This document shows positions 36,443 to 45,542 of a stretch of DNA of 64,000 bases, in pieces; the stretch's first letter is position 1, and each line of letters opens with the position of its first letter. The stretch is taken from assembly GCF_021730615.1 (NCBI RefSeq), contig NZ_JAJLMN010000001.1:3421501-3485500 (forward strand), written 5' to 3'. The position numbers and the translations under genes were made by a program. The notes beneath the pieces were generated by a model. The model worked only from the letters and a program-made list of their open reading frames with translations, made no database searches and was not told the DNA's origin. Origin of the DNA: Lichenibacterium dinghuense (GTDB lineage Bacteria > Pseudomonadota > Alphaproteobacteria > Rhizobiales > Beijerinckiaceae).

Positions 36443-37555
36443 ATGACTGACACTGTTTTCCGAATGGCCGAGACCAGTGCCGATCTCAGCCCGCACCGGC
36501 AGACACCCTTGGGCCAACCGGCGGCGAGCCTATCGTCCGCGGCGGGCGCGCTGATCGGCCCCTTCCTGACCGGCGTCGGGCCGATCAAGAAGGCGACCGC
36601 GGCCAACCGCCTGCTTCGGCGGGCCGTCAGGCACCTGATGGCGCGCCGGCCCGCAGCCATCTCCGAAAGCGTGAAGGCGGACGGCGCCCAGCCCGCGGCG
36701 GAGACGCCCGCCGCCTTGCAACTATCCCCCAAGCAGGAGCGGGCCTGGGTCGAGATCAAGCGGCTGCGCAAGTTCTTCGTCATCGTGCTGGATCAGAAGG
36801 GCGGTATCGGCAAGTCCGTCATGGTCCAGATCGCCTACGAGACGATCTCCATTGGTGAGAAAGGCGCGAAGAACAAAGTACTCGTGCTCGATGCCGATTT
36901 CATCAACAAAAACCTGTCACGCGTGGGACTGTCGGGCGCGGATGATGCCGTGCGCGCTGACAAGAAGGACCTTGAGGGCGTCCTATTCGAGGCTGCCGAG
37001 CAGATGGAGCTCGGCCTGGTGCATGGCGTCGTCGTCGACAGCGCGGCGGGGAGCGAGCATCACTTCCACCAGCACCTCGCCCCGCTCGCGGAACATTTGA
37101 AGAGCTTCGGGGCGCGCCTGATCGTGATCCGGCCCATCACCACCAACCCGCTCAACCAGGACAACTGCATCGACTTCGGGCGCAGCAAGGCCATGACGGG
37201 CGACATGGGCGTCGTCATGGTCAGGAACTTCGGCCAGGGGCGCGAGCCGGACGACTACACGATCTGGATGGAGTCCGACGAGCGCCGGGAGATGCTCGCG
37301 GCCGGCATGGTCGAGTGCGATCTCGAAAGCGCCGGCGCGCTGTGCTCGGACCTCGCGGCGGCCTGCGGGGTCAGCATCGCCGACATCGCGCGCAAAACCA
37401 TCGCCGGCCTGGGATTGACCGGACGCAAGCACGAGATTGCGACGAAATACTTCACGCGTCGTTTTCAACTCTTTGTCGCGCGCTGGATGGCGCGTCAAAC
37501 CATAACGTTCGAGTCCGCCTTTGCCGAAGCCATCCGCCGGACGTTCCTGCCGTGA
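36443..37555 (+). CDS. ParA/TraL-like P-loop ATPase
   Basis: A 370-residue protein. The deviant Walker A, VIVLDQKGGIGKSVMVQIAY, starts at about residue 113 after a Pro/Ala-rich N-terminal extension. VLVLDADFINKNL is the Walker A' or switch region and GVVVDSAAGSEHHF the Walker B region. These are features of ParA/MinD-type ATPases, and of the TraL proteins found beside relaxase genes on mobile elements. The N-terminal extension of about 110 residues is unusual. It is coupled to the next gene through a GTGA overlap. Confidence 0.72.
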   Translation: MTDTVFRMAETSADLSPHRQTPLGQPAASLSSAAGALIGPFLTGVGPIKKATAANRLLRRAVRHLMARRPAAISESVKADGAQPAAETPAALQLSPKQERAWVEIKRLRKFFVIVLDQKGGIGKSVMVQIAYETISIGEKGAKNKVLVLDADFINKNLSRVGLSGADDAVRADKKDLEGVLFEAAEQMELGLVHGVVVDSAAGSEHHFHQHLAPLAEHLKSFGARLIVIRPITTNPLNQDNCIDFGRSKAMTGDMGVVMVRNFGQGREPDDYTIWMESDERREMLAAGMVECDLESAGALCSDLAAACGVSIADIARKTIAGLGLTGRKHEIATKYFTRRFQLFVARWMARQTITFESAFAEAIRRTFLP

Positions 37556-38391
37556 GCGACGCCGAGAAGCGCTGGCTACCCGTCGTGCGCACCGCGATGC
37601 GCGACGTGGACCCGGCCGACTACATTTACAGCCCCAACCAAGCGCCCCCCGGGCGGCGGCCGCCGAGGGACGGGCTAGGGCGAGCAGTCCTTCTCGTCAG
37701 CACCTGCGTGCTCCTCACGCTCCTACTGTCTTTCGCAGCGGCGAGCTGGGCCGGATACCGCCGGGTCAGCCTCGAGGATGAACGGGCGCTGCGGGTCGTG
37801 CACGCGATCGACCCGGAGCACGAGGTGTCCACGGACGAGGAACTGTCGCGCCGGTGGGGGCTGCTGGCCGAGGCGTTCCGTATCGTGCGGACGGCCGTGG
37901 CGAGCCCTCCGAACGGCCAGGAGTACCCATACCTCGCGACACTGGCCGGGACGCCGAGCCCAGCCGTCAGCCCCGGGTCTGGTCCTGCGATCGTTTTGCT
38001 CGCCAACGCGCTCGACCTGTACCCGCCCGCGGTTCGAGGGCGCATGATCCAGCGCCTGCTTGCGGTCGCGGCGTCCATGGATCAGTGGGGCGTGACGGAG
38101 GCGCTCATCCAGTTGGCCAGGCTCACGACCCCGGTCCGGGACAGACTGTTCGCAGACCAGGCTGTCAGTTTCAGGCATCTCGTCGATCTCGCGGGAGCGG
38201 CCGCCGACGGCAGAGCGGTCGTCCGCAAGCTTGAAGCGGAGTTGCGCGAGGTCGAGGAGCGACGCGCCATCGTCCAGCGCAGGCTCGAGGATGCCGTCAA
38301 AGACACCGCCGAGGCCGAGCAGGCGTGCGCGCGGCCGATCCGCAACGCGCAGGCCTGCTTGGCACACATGTCGCCAAGCTCGCCGCGCTGA
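37552..38391 (+). CDS. Hypothetical protein with one transmembrane segment
   Basis: A 279-residue protein from GTG 37552 that overlaps the ATPase stop. One membrane helix near residues 44-68 (VLLVSTCVLLTLLLSFAAAS) and a C-terminal coiled coil (LEAELREVEERRAIVQRRLE). Cytoplasmic N-terminus probable. Possibly a membrane partner for the ATPase, by position only. Confidence 0.58.
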   Translation: MSDAEKRWLPVVRTAMRDVDPADYIYSPNQAPPGRRPPRDGLGRAVLLVSTCVLLTLLLSFAAASWAGYRRVSLEDERALRVVHAIDPEHEVSTDEELSRRWGLLAEAFRIVRTAVASPPNGQEYPYLATLAGTPSPAVSPGSGPAIVLLANALDLYPPAVRGRMIQRLLAVAASMDQWGVTEALIQLARLTTPVRDRLFADQAVSFRHLVDLAGAAADGRAVVRKLEAELREVEERRAIVQRRLEDAVKDTAEAEQACARPIRNAQACLAHMSPSSPR

Positions 38392-38486
38392 TCTCGGGCT
38401 GGCTCGATGGCGCCATCGACCGATCACGGACGCCGGGGGCCTTCGGCGACGCAGCGCCGCGAGACGGGTCGTAGCCCGTTCAGCGT

Positions 38487-39059
38487 TCACAAGACCACGA
38501 CTTCCATGCCGTCATAAACATTGCGAGCTGAATCGTGAAAGGTATCGAGGTCCCGAATTATATCGAGCAGCTTCGCATCGGTGAGGCCCACACGCTGCCA
38601 TTGCTCGAAGAGGCCGTCCCAGAAAAAGGTCAATGCGTCGCTCTGACCCAAGATGTCCATCGCGCGGCGGTGAACGACTGCCTCCACCATACAAGGATTT
38701 GTTTGCGCTTTCCTTTGTCGCTCGATGAGAAAGGCGAAGGCATAAGCCTGAAAGAGCGGATCCCAGTTGGTGTATTCGTGATAAACGTCGTTCATGTTGA
38801 CGCCGGTACGATGTGTCACCATCAGTTGGTCATCAAAGGCCAGCTTGCTTCCGTCGAAAGCTATCCGGCGACGCTCGTCAGGTCCCTCCACAGCGGCGTG
38901 CACATCTCGCCACTGTACGTCCAGTCGTGAAGCGTTTTCCCAGTTCACGAGCGTCCGACTGGATGTCTGCCTCAGCCTGAGTCGCAGAGCGGCTTTCATG
39001 ACGGCGGCACAGAGATCGAGAGTTGTATTCCTCTCGACGACCAGCGCATCAGGCGACAT
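38487..39059 (-). CDS. Hypothetical protein, in frame with the gene upstream
   Basis: A 190-residue protein if started at ATG 39059 (MSPDALVVERNTTLDLCAAV). The reading frame is open back to the TAG that ends the preceding gene at 39141-39143, with text such as AGVAIARAAGVENRAAYKRL before the ATG. It may therefore be the second half of one longer gene. No domain recognised; Trp-rich and of somewhat lower GC. Confidence 0.5.
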   Translation of the reverse strand: MSPDALVVERNTTLDLCAAVMKAALRLRLRQTSSRTLVNWENASRLDVQWRDVHAAVEGPDERRRIAFDGSKLAFDDQLMVTHRTGVNMNDVYHEYTNWDPLFQAYAFAFLIERQRKAQTNPCMVEAVVHRRAMDILGQSDALTFFWDGLFEQWQRVGLTDAKLLDIIRDLDTFHDSARNVYDGMEVVVL

Positions 39060-39140
39060 CTGCTGCCAGTCTGCCTTCCCCAGCCGCTTGTACGCGGCTC
39101 GGTTCTCGACACCTGCCGCCCGTGCGATCGCGACCCCGGC

Positions 39141-39905
39141 CTAGTTGGCCACCTCGCTCGTGTTGTGGGCGACGGGGAGCCGGCCGCTGCGGTTGAGCTC
39201 GCGCAGGAAGGCTTCGATCCAGACGGGCCTCGTGAGGCCGCGTCTGATGTGCCCAAACAGCGCCGATCCAGGGTGGGTCCTGTAGATATAGAACTCCACC
39301 TCGATCAAGGCCACGAGGTGGTAGGTCGCGCTGCACGAGAGGACGTTCTGATCGTCGGAGAAGCTGGGCTGTCCGCGGCCGGGCGTCTCGGCCTCGCGGT
39401 CGTCGGACAGCTCGACGATGGCTCTGTCGAAGTTGCGCTTCTGCCGGGCGCCGACCGGATGATGCTCCGTCGCCTCGAGCACCTTCCAAAGCTTTCGATG
39501 TTCGGCGCTCGTGCCGAGCTTCCGGGCATCGTCCAGCATCATGATCTTGGCGGGCACGTCGGGGTGCCCCGAGGCGAAGCTCTGCCTGGCGCGTTTCAGG
39601 CCATCGATCAGCACTGCGGTGCCGTCGGGCCGCGCGTAACCTAGGCAGGGTGCTGCCAGGGTCAGGTCCGCGAACGCGCCGACCTGATCGCTCTGGCTGA
39701 GCGGCACGACGTCGATCGCCATCGTGGCGACCATCTCCGGCGTGAGCCGGCGATTTAGGGCCTGCACCATCCCCAGGTTCACGAAACGTGCGAGCCAGCC
39801 GACGTTGAAGATGCCGTCAGCACGAACCCACCGAAACTCGCGGCAGTTGGTGGGGCAGCGCCCGTCCGCGAGGTCGAGGATGGCCTGTTCGTCGGCTGTG
39901 GTCAT
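39141..39905 (-). CDS. Hypothetical protein, ends at a TAG inside a longer frame
   Basis: 254 residues from ATG 39905 (MTTADEQAILDLADGRCPTN). Contains MVATMAIDVVPLSQSDQVGA and RLPVAHNTSEVAN just before the TAG. No domain recognised. Because the same frame continues for 218 more codons (previous entry), this could be the N-terminal part of a single ~472-residue protein interrupted by one amber codon. Confidence 0.5.
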   Translation of the reverse strand: MTTADEQAILDLADGRCPTNCREFRWVRADGIFNVGWLARFVNLGMVQALNRRLTPEMVATMAIDVVPLSQSDQVGAFADLTLAAPCLGYARPDGTAVLIDGLKRARQSFASGHPDVPAKIMMLDDARKLGTSAEHRKLWKVLEATEHHPVGARQKRNFDRAIVELSDDREAETPGRGQPSFSDDQNVLSCSATYHLVALIEVEFYIYRTHPGSALFGHIRRGLTRPVWIEAFLRELNRSGRLPVAHNTSEVAN

Positions 39906-40330
39906 GTGTGCCCCCGAACCATCTCTGTATGTCCAGCACTCTACCGCTTTTCGACGAACAGGACTGGGCGATGAGGCTCTCGATCTCGGCCTTGCCGCAC
40001 TGAATCCTCCGTCGAGCGGCTCTCGGAAGCCGTGCCATGACGTCGTACCGATCGGACCCAGCATAGGGCTTGGGCCGCAAGCCCATCTCGGCGGCTCTAA
40101 CCCTCGCCTGAAGCCCCCGCTTCTGTCCCAACCGCGAAGTTGAAGGAGGTCAGCGGCGCACCCGTCCCCCCGCCGTCAAGCATGGGGGCACTGCTCCCCG
40201 CGCCTGTCCACAGTGTCGTCGCGGATCGAATCAAGGACGCCAGCCGGGGTGGTACGGCTCGGCTGGCGCGAGGGCACGAGGCGCGGTCCGCGAGATAAGT
40301 CCTGAAAACAGAGAGTGGAAAAGGTGACAG

Positions 40331-40759
40331 TTGGATGCCTCCTCGCGGAGGCAGGCGTTGGCGCGTTCCGGGCATCGGCCCCGTCCGAAGCAGATCGACG
40401 GTAAGATCGCGCCCGCGCGAGCCGGCGACGTGCCGGCGCGACCGGACGACCGCACCGCCGTGTCCTCAGCGGGTATGGAGGGCGCCGACGCGACACCCCG
40501 ATGCGATCCAGCGCACCGGCCTTGCACGGCCGGAGAAGCATCGCGGCCGCGGCGTGCGGGCCGGTCCACGTCGAGCAAGGCTTCGCGCGCGGCGGCGAGG
40601 AACGGGATGCCCGACAGCTTGCCGGCGGTCGAGATCGTCATGGCGGACGTGCCCGGGATCTCCCGCGCTGAGGTCGACGCCATTGAGGTGCTGTTGGGCG
40701 AGGACCTGCGCGCTTTCCTCGCCGGCCTGCCCGGGCTAGGCGGGGACGATCCGATCTGA
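40331..40759 (+). CDS. Small conserved-looking protein before the serine recombinase
   Basis: Up to 142 residues; the convincing part is the last 50 (from ATG 40607, MPDSLPAVEIVMADVPG, then LGEDLRAFLAGLPGLG), which looks like a compact helical protein. The Arg/Pro-rich upstream section may not be translated. It ends 33 nt before the recombinase ATG, so the two are likely co-transcribed. Confidence 0.45.
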   Translation: MDASSRRQALARSGHRPRPKQIDGKIAPARAGDVPARPDDRTAVSSAGMEGADATPRCDPAHRPCTAGEASRPRRAGRSTSSKASRAAARNGMPDSLPAVEIVMADVPGISRAEVDAIEVLLGEDLRAFLAGLPGLGGDDPI

Positions 40760-40792
40760 GCCGGGCTCAGGTGCAGGGGGCGAGGGACGGCG

Positions 40793-42679
40793 ATGGCGAG
40801 CGATGCAGGCTTGAAAGCCTTCCGGAACAGGGGGCAGGCCCGTCCCGCATCGGGCGCCGCCGTCTACCTCCGCGTGTCCACGACGCGACAGCTCCAAGGC
40901 GACGTCTCGATCCCATCCCAGCGCAGGGCTGCCCTCGCGCACTGCGACACGATCGGCAGGGCCGTCGTCGCCGAGTTCGTGGACGCCATCAGCGGCACCG
41001 ACGATGCCAGGCCCGACTTCCAGCGCATGCTGGAGCTCACCCGCCAGCCCGGCTGCCCGTTCGACACCATCGTGGTTCACAGCCTGAGCCGGTTCTACCG
41101 CAGCGGTCCGGAAGCGGAGTTGCTCATCCGCGACTTGGCCAAGAAGGGCGTCCGCGTCCAGTCCGTGTCGCAGCCGATCGGCGACGACCACACCCAGGTG
41201 ATGCTGCGTCAGATCATCGGCGTGCTCGATGAGCACACCAGTCGCGAGAACGGCAAGAACGTACGGCGGGCCATGCGCGAGAACGCCGAGCAGGGCTTCT
41301 GGAACGGCACGCCGACGCCGCTGGGTTACGAGTCGGTCGAGGCCGAGCGCCGCGGGACGAAGGTGAAGAAGCGGCTCGCCGTCGAGCCGGTCGAGGCCGA
41401 AGTACTGCACACCATCTTCGACCTGTACGACCGCGGCCTACCGGGCCGAGGGGCGCTCGGGGTCAAGGAAGTCGCCAACCTCCTGAACGAGCGCGGCTAC
41501 AGGACGCGGAGAGGGGCGCGATTCGGCGTCGGCCCGGTCCACAGCATCCTGACCTCGAGCTACTACGCCACGGGGCTCTACCCCTACACGGTCGGAACCG
41601 GGCAGGCAGACGCTCCGGATGCTGCGAAGGTCACGGTGCACATCCCGATCCCCAAGCTGATCGACGAGGCGCAGTTCGAGCGCGTGCAGGCCAAGCTGGC
41701 CAGCCGCAACCCGAACGTCACGCCGCCGCGCGTCGTGAACGGTCCCGCCCTCCTGGCGGGCCTGACGAGTTGCGCCGCTTGCGCCGCCGGCCTGATGCGG
41801 ACCGGGACGACGCGCCGGGGCAAGCGCTATTCATACTACAGCTGCGCGGGCCATAATTTAAAAGGCAAGACCGAGTGCCGCGGCTGCCACATGCCCGCGG
41901 ACAAGCTCGACGACGCCGTCCTGGCCGCGCTGAAGGAGCGCCTCTTCGCGCCGGGCCGCCTCGGCGAGATCCTGAGGGTGCTGCTTGAGCGCCAGAAGCG
42001 GAACGACGCCGAGGTGGCGGGGCGGGTCGCGGACCTGAAGGCAGCGGTGGCCGACGCGGCGGGGAGGCTCAAGCGCCTGTACCGGCTCGTCGAGGACGGG
42101 GCAGTCGAGGTGGACGACGTGCTCGAGGACCGGTTGCGGGTGCTGCGCGCCGAGAAGGCCAAGGCCGAGGCGGCGCTCGGGCGCGCGGGCACCCACTCGG
42201 AAGCCGCGTGCGTGATCGACGAAGCCGTCCTCGAGCGCTTCGGCCAGCTCATGCGCGACAAGCTCGACCAGGGCGACGTGAATGCCCGGCGCGCCTACAT
42301 CGCGTCCGTCGTCAGCACCATCGAGGTCGGGTACGACCGCATCCGCATTGTCGGACAGCGCGACACGCTCCAGCGGCTCGTCCGGCAGCATGAAGGCGGT
42401 GTTCCCGGTTTTGTACGCGGATGGCGCGCCCACGGGGAATCGAACCCCGGTTTTCGCCGTGAGAGAGGGACAAGTCGCCCTTTTCTGGTCAACGGTGGAC
42501 GGACATGGACGCGCCGCCGCCTGAACAAAATGACGTTTCCGTCCTTGATCGTCCACGATCGTTTGCCTACGGCTTTTCAGTACGTTTTCCGTACGGAGGT
42601 CGAGCGCGATGGCGAGGGCGGTCCGGAACCCGAAGATGGATACCCGGACGGCACGGGCCGGCCTGGTCGCGAGGCGTGA
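40793..42679 (+). CDS. Large serine recombinase (resolvase/invertase superfamily)
   Basis: A 628-residue site-specific recombinase. The catalytic domain begins VYLRVSTTRQLQGDVSIPSQ (nucleophilic Ser in YLRVST) and contains VVHSLSRFYRS. Then comes a DNA-binding recombinase domain (LGYESVEAERRGTKVKKRLA; GVKEVANLLNERGYRTRRGA) and a zinc ribbon (CAACAAGLMRTGT ... YSYYSCAGHNLKGKTECRGC). A coiled coil lies at about 405-480. The C-terminus from about residue 541 (RGWRAHGESNPGFRRERG) is the antisense of a tRNA 3' end, so the native C-terminus was probably replaced on integration. Confidence 0.92.
   Translation: MASDAGLKAFRNRGQARPASGAAVYLRVSTTRQLQGDVSIPSQRRAALAHCDTIGRAVVAEFVDAISGTDDARPDFQRMLELTRQPGCPFDTIVVHSLSRFYRSGPEAELLIRDLAKKGVRVQSVSQPIGDDHTQVMLRQIIGVLDEHTSRENGKNVRRAMRENAEQGFWNGTPTPLGYESVEAERRGTKVKKRLAVEPVEAEVLHTIFDLYDRGLPGRGALGVKEVANLLNERGYRTRRGARFGVGPVHSILTSSYYATGLYPYTVGTGQADAPDAAKVTVHIPIPKLIDEAQFERVQAKLASRNPNVTPPRVVNGPALLAGLTSCAACAAGLMRTGTTRRGKRYSYYSCAGHNLKGKTECRGCHMPADKLDDAVLAALKERLFAPGRLGEILRVLLERQKRNDAEVAGRVADLKAAVADAAGRLKRLYRLVEDGAVEVDDVLEDRLRVLRAEKAKAEAALGRAGTHSEAACVIDEAVLERFGQLMRDKLDQGDVNARRAYIASVVSTIEVGYDRIRIVGQRDTLQRLVRQHEGGVPGFVRGWRAHGESNPGFRRERGTSRPFLVNGGRTWTRRRLNKMTFPSLIVHDRLPTAFQYVFRTEVERDGEGGPEPEDGYPDGTGRPGREA
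42422..42450 (-). other. 3' tRNA-like fragment (T-arm, acceptor arm, CCA), likely att core
   Basis: On the minus strand: T-arm CGGGG-TTCGATT-CCCCG, then TGGGCGC, discriminator G, and CCA at 42424-42422. There is no matching D-arm, anticodon arm or 5' acceptor strand, so it is not a tRNA gene. Fragments like this are left where integrases insert into tRNA 3' ends. The acceptor resembles tRNA-Arg type ends, but that is a guess. Confidence 0.65.
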
Positions 42680-43114
42680 GCCCTATTGGACGGTGATCGC
42701 GAAGGGATGCGCCATCGGTTACCGGCGCGGGGCTAAAGGCGGAACGTGGCTCGCACGGTTCCGCGATGAGACCGGCAAACAGCATCACGAGGCGCTTGGG
42801 GCCGCCGATGATGCCCGCGACCCCGACGGCCGCACCGTGTTTTCCTTCAACCAAGCACAGGAGCGGGCCCGCGCCTTCTTCGCCAAGCGAGCGAAGGAGC
42901 TGTCTGGCGAGATCGAGACCCACGCCGGGCCGTACACGGTTGCCCTGGCGCTCAACGACTATCTCGCGGCCCGAACCGCCCGGGGTTCCAAGGGCTTCAA
43001 GGCGGACAAGCACGCGGCCGACGCTCGCATTGTGCCGCTGCTCGGTATGATCGAGGTCGCGAAGCTCACCACGCGGCAGATCCGAGGGTGGGATTGACCC
43101 GGTTTCGTGGACGG

Positions 43115-44002
43115 TCAGTGGACTTGTTCGGGTAGGCTCGTCATAGGGCTGGCTTGGTCGTGATGGAAGCTCCTTTCGTAGTCGGTGGGAGATCGATAGC
43201 CGAGGCCCGAGTGCAGGCGCAGCGGATTGTAGAAGCCCTCGATGTAGGCGAAACAGGCCATGCGAGCCTCGGTCTGCGAAGAGAAGGACCGCCGGCTCAG
43301 CAGTTCGCATTCCAGGGTCGAGAAGAAGCTCTCGGCCATGGCGTTGTCGTAGGCATCCCCGACCGATCCCATCGAGGGCCTGACGCCGGCTTCCTTGCAT
43401 CGATTGCCGAAGGCGAGCGACGTGTACTGACATCCTTGGTCGGAATGATGGATGACGTCTTTCGGCTTGCGTTGACCGATGGCCATATCGAGCGCGTTCA
43501 GGATCAGTTCGGTCCGCAGATGGTTCTTCATGGACCAACCGACGATCTTGCGGCTGTAGACATCGAGAACAACAGCCAGGTACAAAAAGCCGCTCATCGT
43601 CGGTACGTAGGTGATGTCGGCCACCCACAACCGATCAGGAGCCTGTGCCTTGAAGTTGCGGTCGACGAGGTCGGGCGCTGGTCGGGCCTCCTCGTCGCGC
43701 CGTGTCGTGGTCGGGCCGCCCTTGCGGTGACTGGCCCCGACAAGGCCGGCCGCGCGCATCAGCCGGGCGATGCGCTTGCGGCCGTGCCGCTCGCCCTGGG
43801 CCCGCAGGGCGGCATGGACCCGCGGCGCCCCGTAGGTGTCGCGCGAGGCCCCGTGCACATCCTGCACCCGCGCGAGCAGCGCCCCGTCTGCCACTTGACG
43901 GGCTGACGGGGCTCGCTCGCGCCACGCATAGAACCCAGCCTTCGACACGCCGAGGACGCGTGCCATCACGGCCACGGGGAAGGCAGCCTGGTTCGCGCTC
44001 AT
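43115..44002 (-). CDS. IS3-family transposase orfB (DDE integrase core)
   Basis: 295 residues. The DDE residues are in WVADITYVPTMSGFLYLA, VIHHSDQGCQYTS and DNAMAESFFSTLECELL. It starts at ATG 44002 overlapping orfA (ATGA) and looks intact, so the element may still move if the ends are functional. Confidence 0.92.
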   Translation of the reverse strand: MSANQAAFPVAVMARVLGVSKAGFYAWRERAPSARQVADGALLARVQDVHGASRDTYGAPRVHAALRAQGERHGRKRIARLMRAAGLVGASHRKGGPTTTRRDEEARPAPDLVDRNFKAQAPDRLWVADITYVPTMSGFLYLAVVLDVYSRKIVGWSMKNHLRTELILNALDMAIGQRKPKDVIHHSDQGCQYTSLAFGNRCKEAGVRPSMGSVGDAYDNAMAESFFSTLECELLSRRSFSSQTEARMACFAYIEGFYNPLRLHSGLGYRSPTDYERSFHHDQASPMTSLPEQVH

Positions 44003-44334
44003 GAAGGCGTAGAGCCCGGGGGCACCACGCCGGTCTCCCGCGCGAACCAGGCCGCGGCTCGAGAGAGGATGTCGCGCTCCAGGCGCAGCTGCTTGTTCTC
44101 GCGGCGCAGGCGGGCCAGTTCATCCCGCTCCACCGATGTCAGTGTGGCGTCGACCGCTGCCGGCTTCGGCTCTCGCCGGCCGTCTCGGCGGTCCGCTTCG
44201 GCTACCCAGTTCCGGATCGCCTGGGCGGACGGTTCAAACTCTCGGGCCAGATCCTGCGCGTCGCGGCCGGAGCGGACCAGATCGACCAGCTGCTGTCGGA
44301 ACTCTGGCGCATAGGGTGGACGTGTCTTGGGCAT
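43999..44334 (-). CDS. IS3-family transposase orfA
   Basis: 111 residues from ATG 44334, starting MPKTRPPYAPEFRQQLVDLV. It has a helix-turn-helix of the IS3 OrfA kind (SAQAIRNWVAEADRR) and a leucine-zipper tail (DELARLRRENKQLRLERDIL). Ends overlapping orfB. Confidence 0.9.
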   Translation of the reverse strand: MPKTRPPYAPEFRQQLVDLVRSGRDAQDLAREFEPSAQAIRNWVAEADRRDGRREPKPAAVDATLTSVERDELARLRRENKQLRLERDILSRAAAWFARETGVVPPGSTPS

Positions 44335-45329
44335 GGGAGAACACCTCGTGCGAAAGCATCATCGGTGTCCATCGAACCGGGGCAAGCTCAGACTGGCACG
44401 TTGGCCTCGCCGCCGCCGCGAAGCTGGTCAGGTCGAAGAAGGGCGCAGCGGAGCGCGCTACTAAGGCGCATGACGAAGACGACCCCGATGCCGTTCGTGC
44501 ACGACGTGCCACGGCAAACCGTGTCCTGACGGTCCTGAAAGCCGCACTGAACCATGCCTACCACGAGAAGCATGCGGCCTCGGATGAGGCCTGGCGCAAG
44601 GTCAAGCCGTTCCGCGAGGTCGACTCCGCCGTGGTGCGGTTCCTCAAGGCGGACGAGTGCGTGCGACTGGTCAACGCCAGCGAGCCCGCTTTCCGATCGC
44701 TGGTGCGTGGCGCCCTGGTCACAGGCGCCCGGTATGGCGAGCTTGCCCGGATGCGGGCCGAGGACTTCCACCCCGAAGGCGGAACCATCGCGGTGCGGAC
44801 GTCGAAGGCCGGCAAACCTCGTCATGTCGCTCTCACCGATGAGGGGCAGACCGTGTTCAAAGCTCTCACCGCCGGGCAAAACGGCCGCACGCTGGTGTTC
44901 CGGCGCGACGACGGCGAGCCCTGGAAGGCATCACAGCAACAGAAGCCGCTCGACGTGGCTTCGAAGCGGGCCTGCATCGACCCACCCGCGACTTTCCACG
45001 TTCTTCGTCACACCTATGCGTCGGCGCTAGCGATGAGGGGCGTCCCCATGGGCGTCATCGCGGCACAGCTCGGCCACGCCGACACCCGCATCACCGAAAA
45101 GCATTACGCCCATCTCGCACCATCCTATGTGGCGGAGACGGTGCGGGCCGCCTTACCAGCAATGGGCATCGTCGAGCCGACTAACGTGACCCTGATCGCA
45201 CCGACAAAAAACGTTGGTGGACAATAGAGGACGACGATGGAATGATTACCATCGGATTGACCATTCCTGGATTCCTTATTGAAAGATGGATAGACGAAGT
45301 GGATAATATGCAGGTCTTGTATCGAACCT

Positions 45330-45542
45330 GTGCAGAAGATGCTGCAGCCGTCACCCGTCTTGAAATCCAAGCGCCTTGTCGCGCTCTGCCCGCCTGATTT
45401 ACACGAGGCCTTCCTGTGCCTCGCTGATCGCACCGGTGAGTCCGCAGGCGTGATCCTGCGCAGTCTCGTGGCCGAAGCCGTCGAGCGCGCCAAGCGTGGC
45501 GAGCCGCTGATGCTGAAACTACAGCCCGAAGCGACGCGCTGA
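45330..45542 (+). CDS. Small ribbon-helix-helix-like protein
   Basis: 70 residues (MQKMLQPSPVLKSKRLVALC). KRLVALCPPDLHEAFLCLAD followed by GVILRSLVAEAVERAKRG has the strand plus two-helix layout of MetJ/Arc-type regulators. It is directly before, and overlapping by 1 nt, the giant virion protein gene. Could be a phage regulator. Confidence 0.55.
   Translation: MQKMLQPSPVLKSKRLVALCPPDLHEAFLCLADRTGESAGVILRSLVAEAVERAKRGEPLMLKLQPEATR

Larger units (their letters stand above)
43095..44384 (-). mobile_element. IS3-family element
   Basis: 1,290 bp with imperfect ends TGACCCGGTTTCGTGGAC (left) and TGCCCCGGTTCGATGGAC (right, other strand), 14 of 18 matching, starting TG and ending CA as in IS3. Encodes orfA and orfB overlapping by 4 nt. 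I find no target duplication at these ends; a possible TGG repeat would need longer ends. Confidence 0.82.
42609..45227 (+). pseudogene. Tyrosine integrase split by an IS3-family element
   Basis: N-terminal part 42609-43094 (162 codons: MARAVRNPKMDTRTARAGL ... LTTRQIRGWD) and C-terminal part 44385-45227 (WHVGLAAAAKLVRSKKGA onward). Deleting 43095-44384 joins them in frame to a protein of about 442 residues. Catalytic boxes in the second part are intact: TGARYGELARM (Arg), FHVLRHTYASALAM (His-x-x-Arg) and LGHADTRITEKHYAHL (His, nucleophilic Tyr). Adjacent to the tRNA fragment, as expected for an integrase of a prophage or genomic island. Confidence 0.85.

Noticed and set aside
42422-42510. A complete tRNA gene
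   Set aside because: T-arm and acceptor 3' end are present, but no anticodon arm, D-arm or 5' acceptor strand could be aligned.
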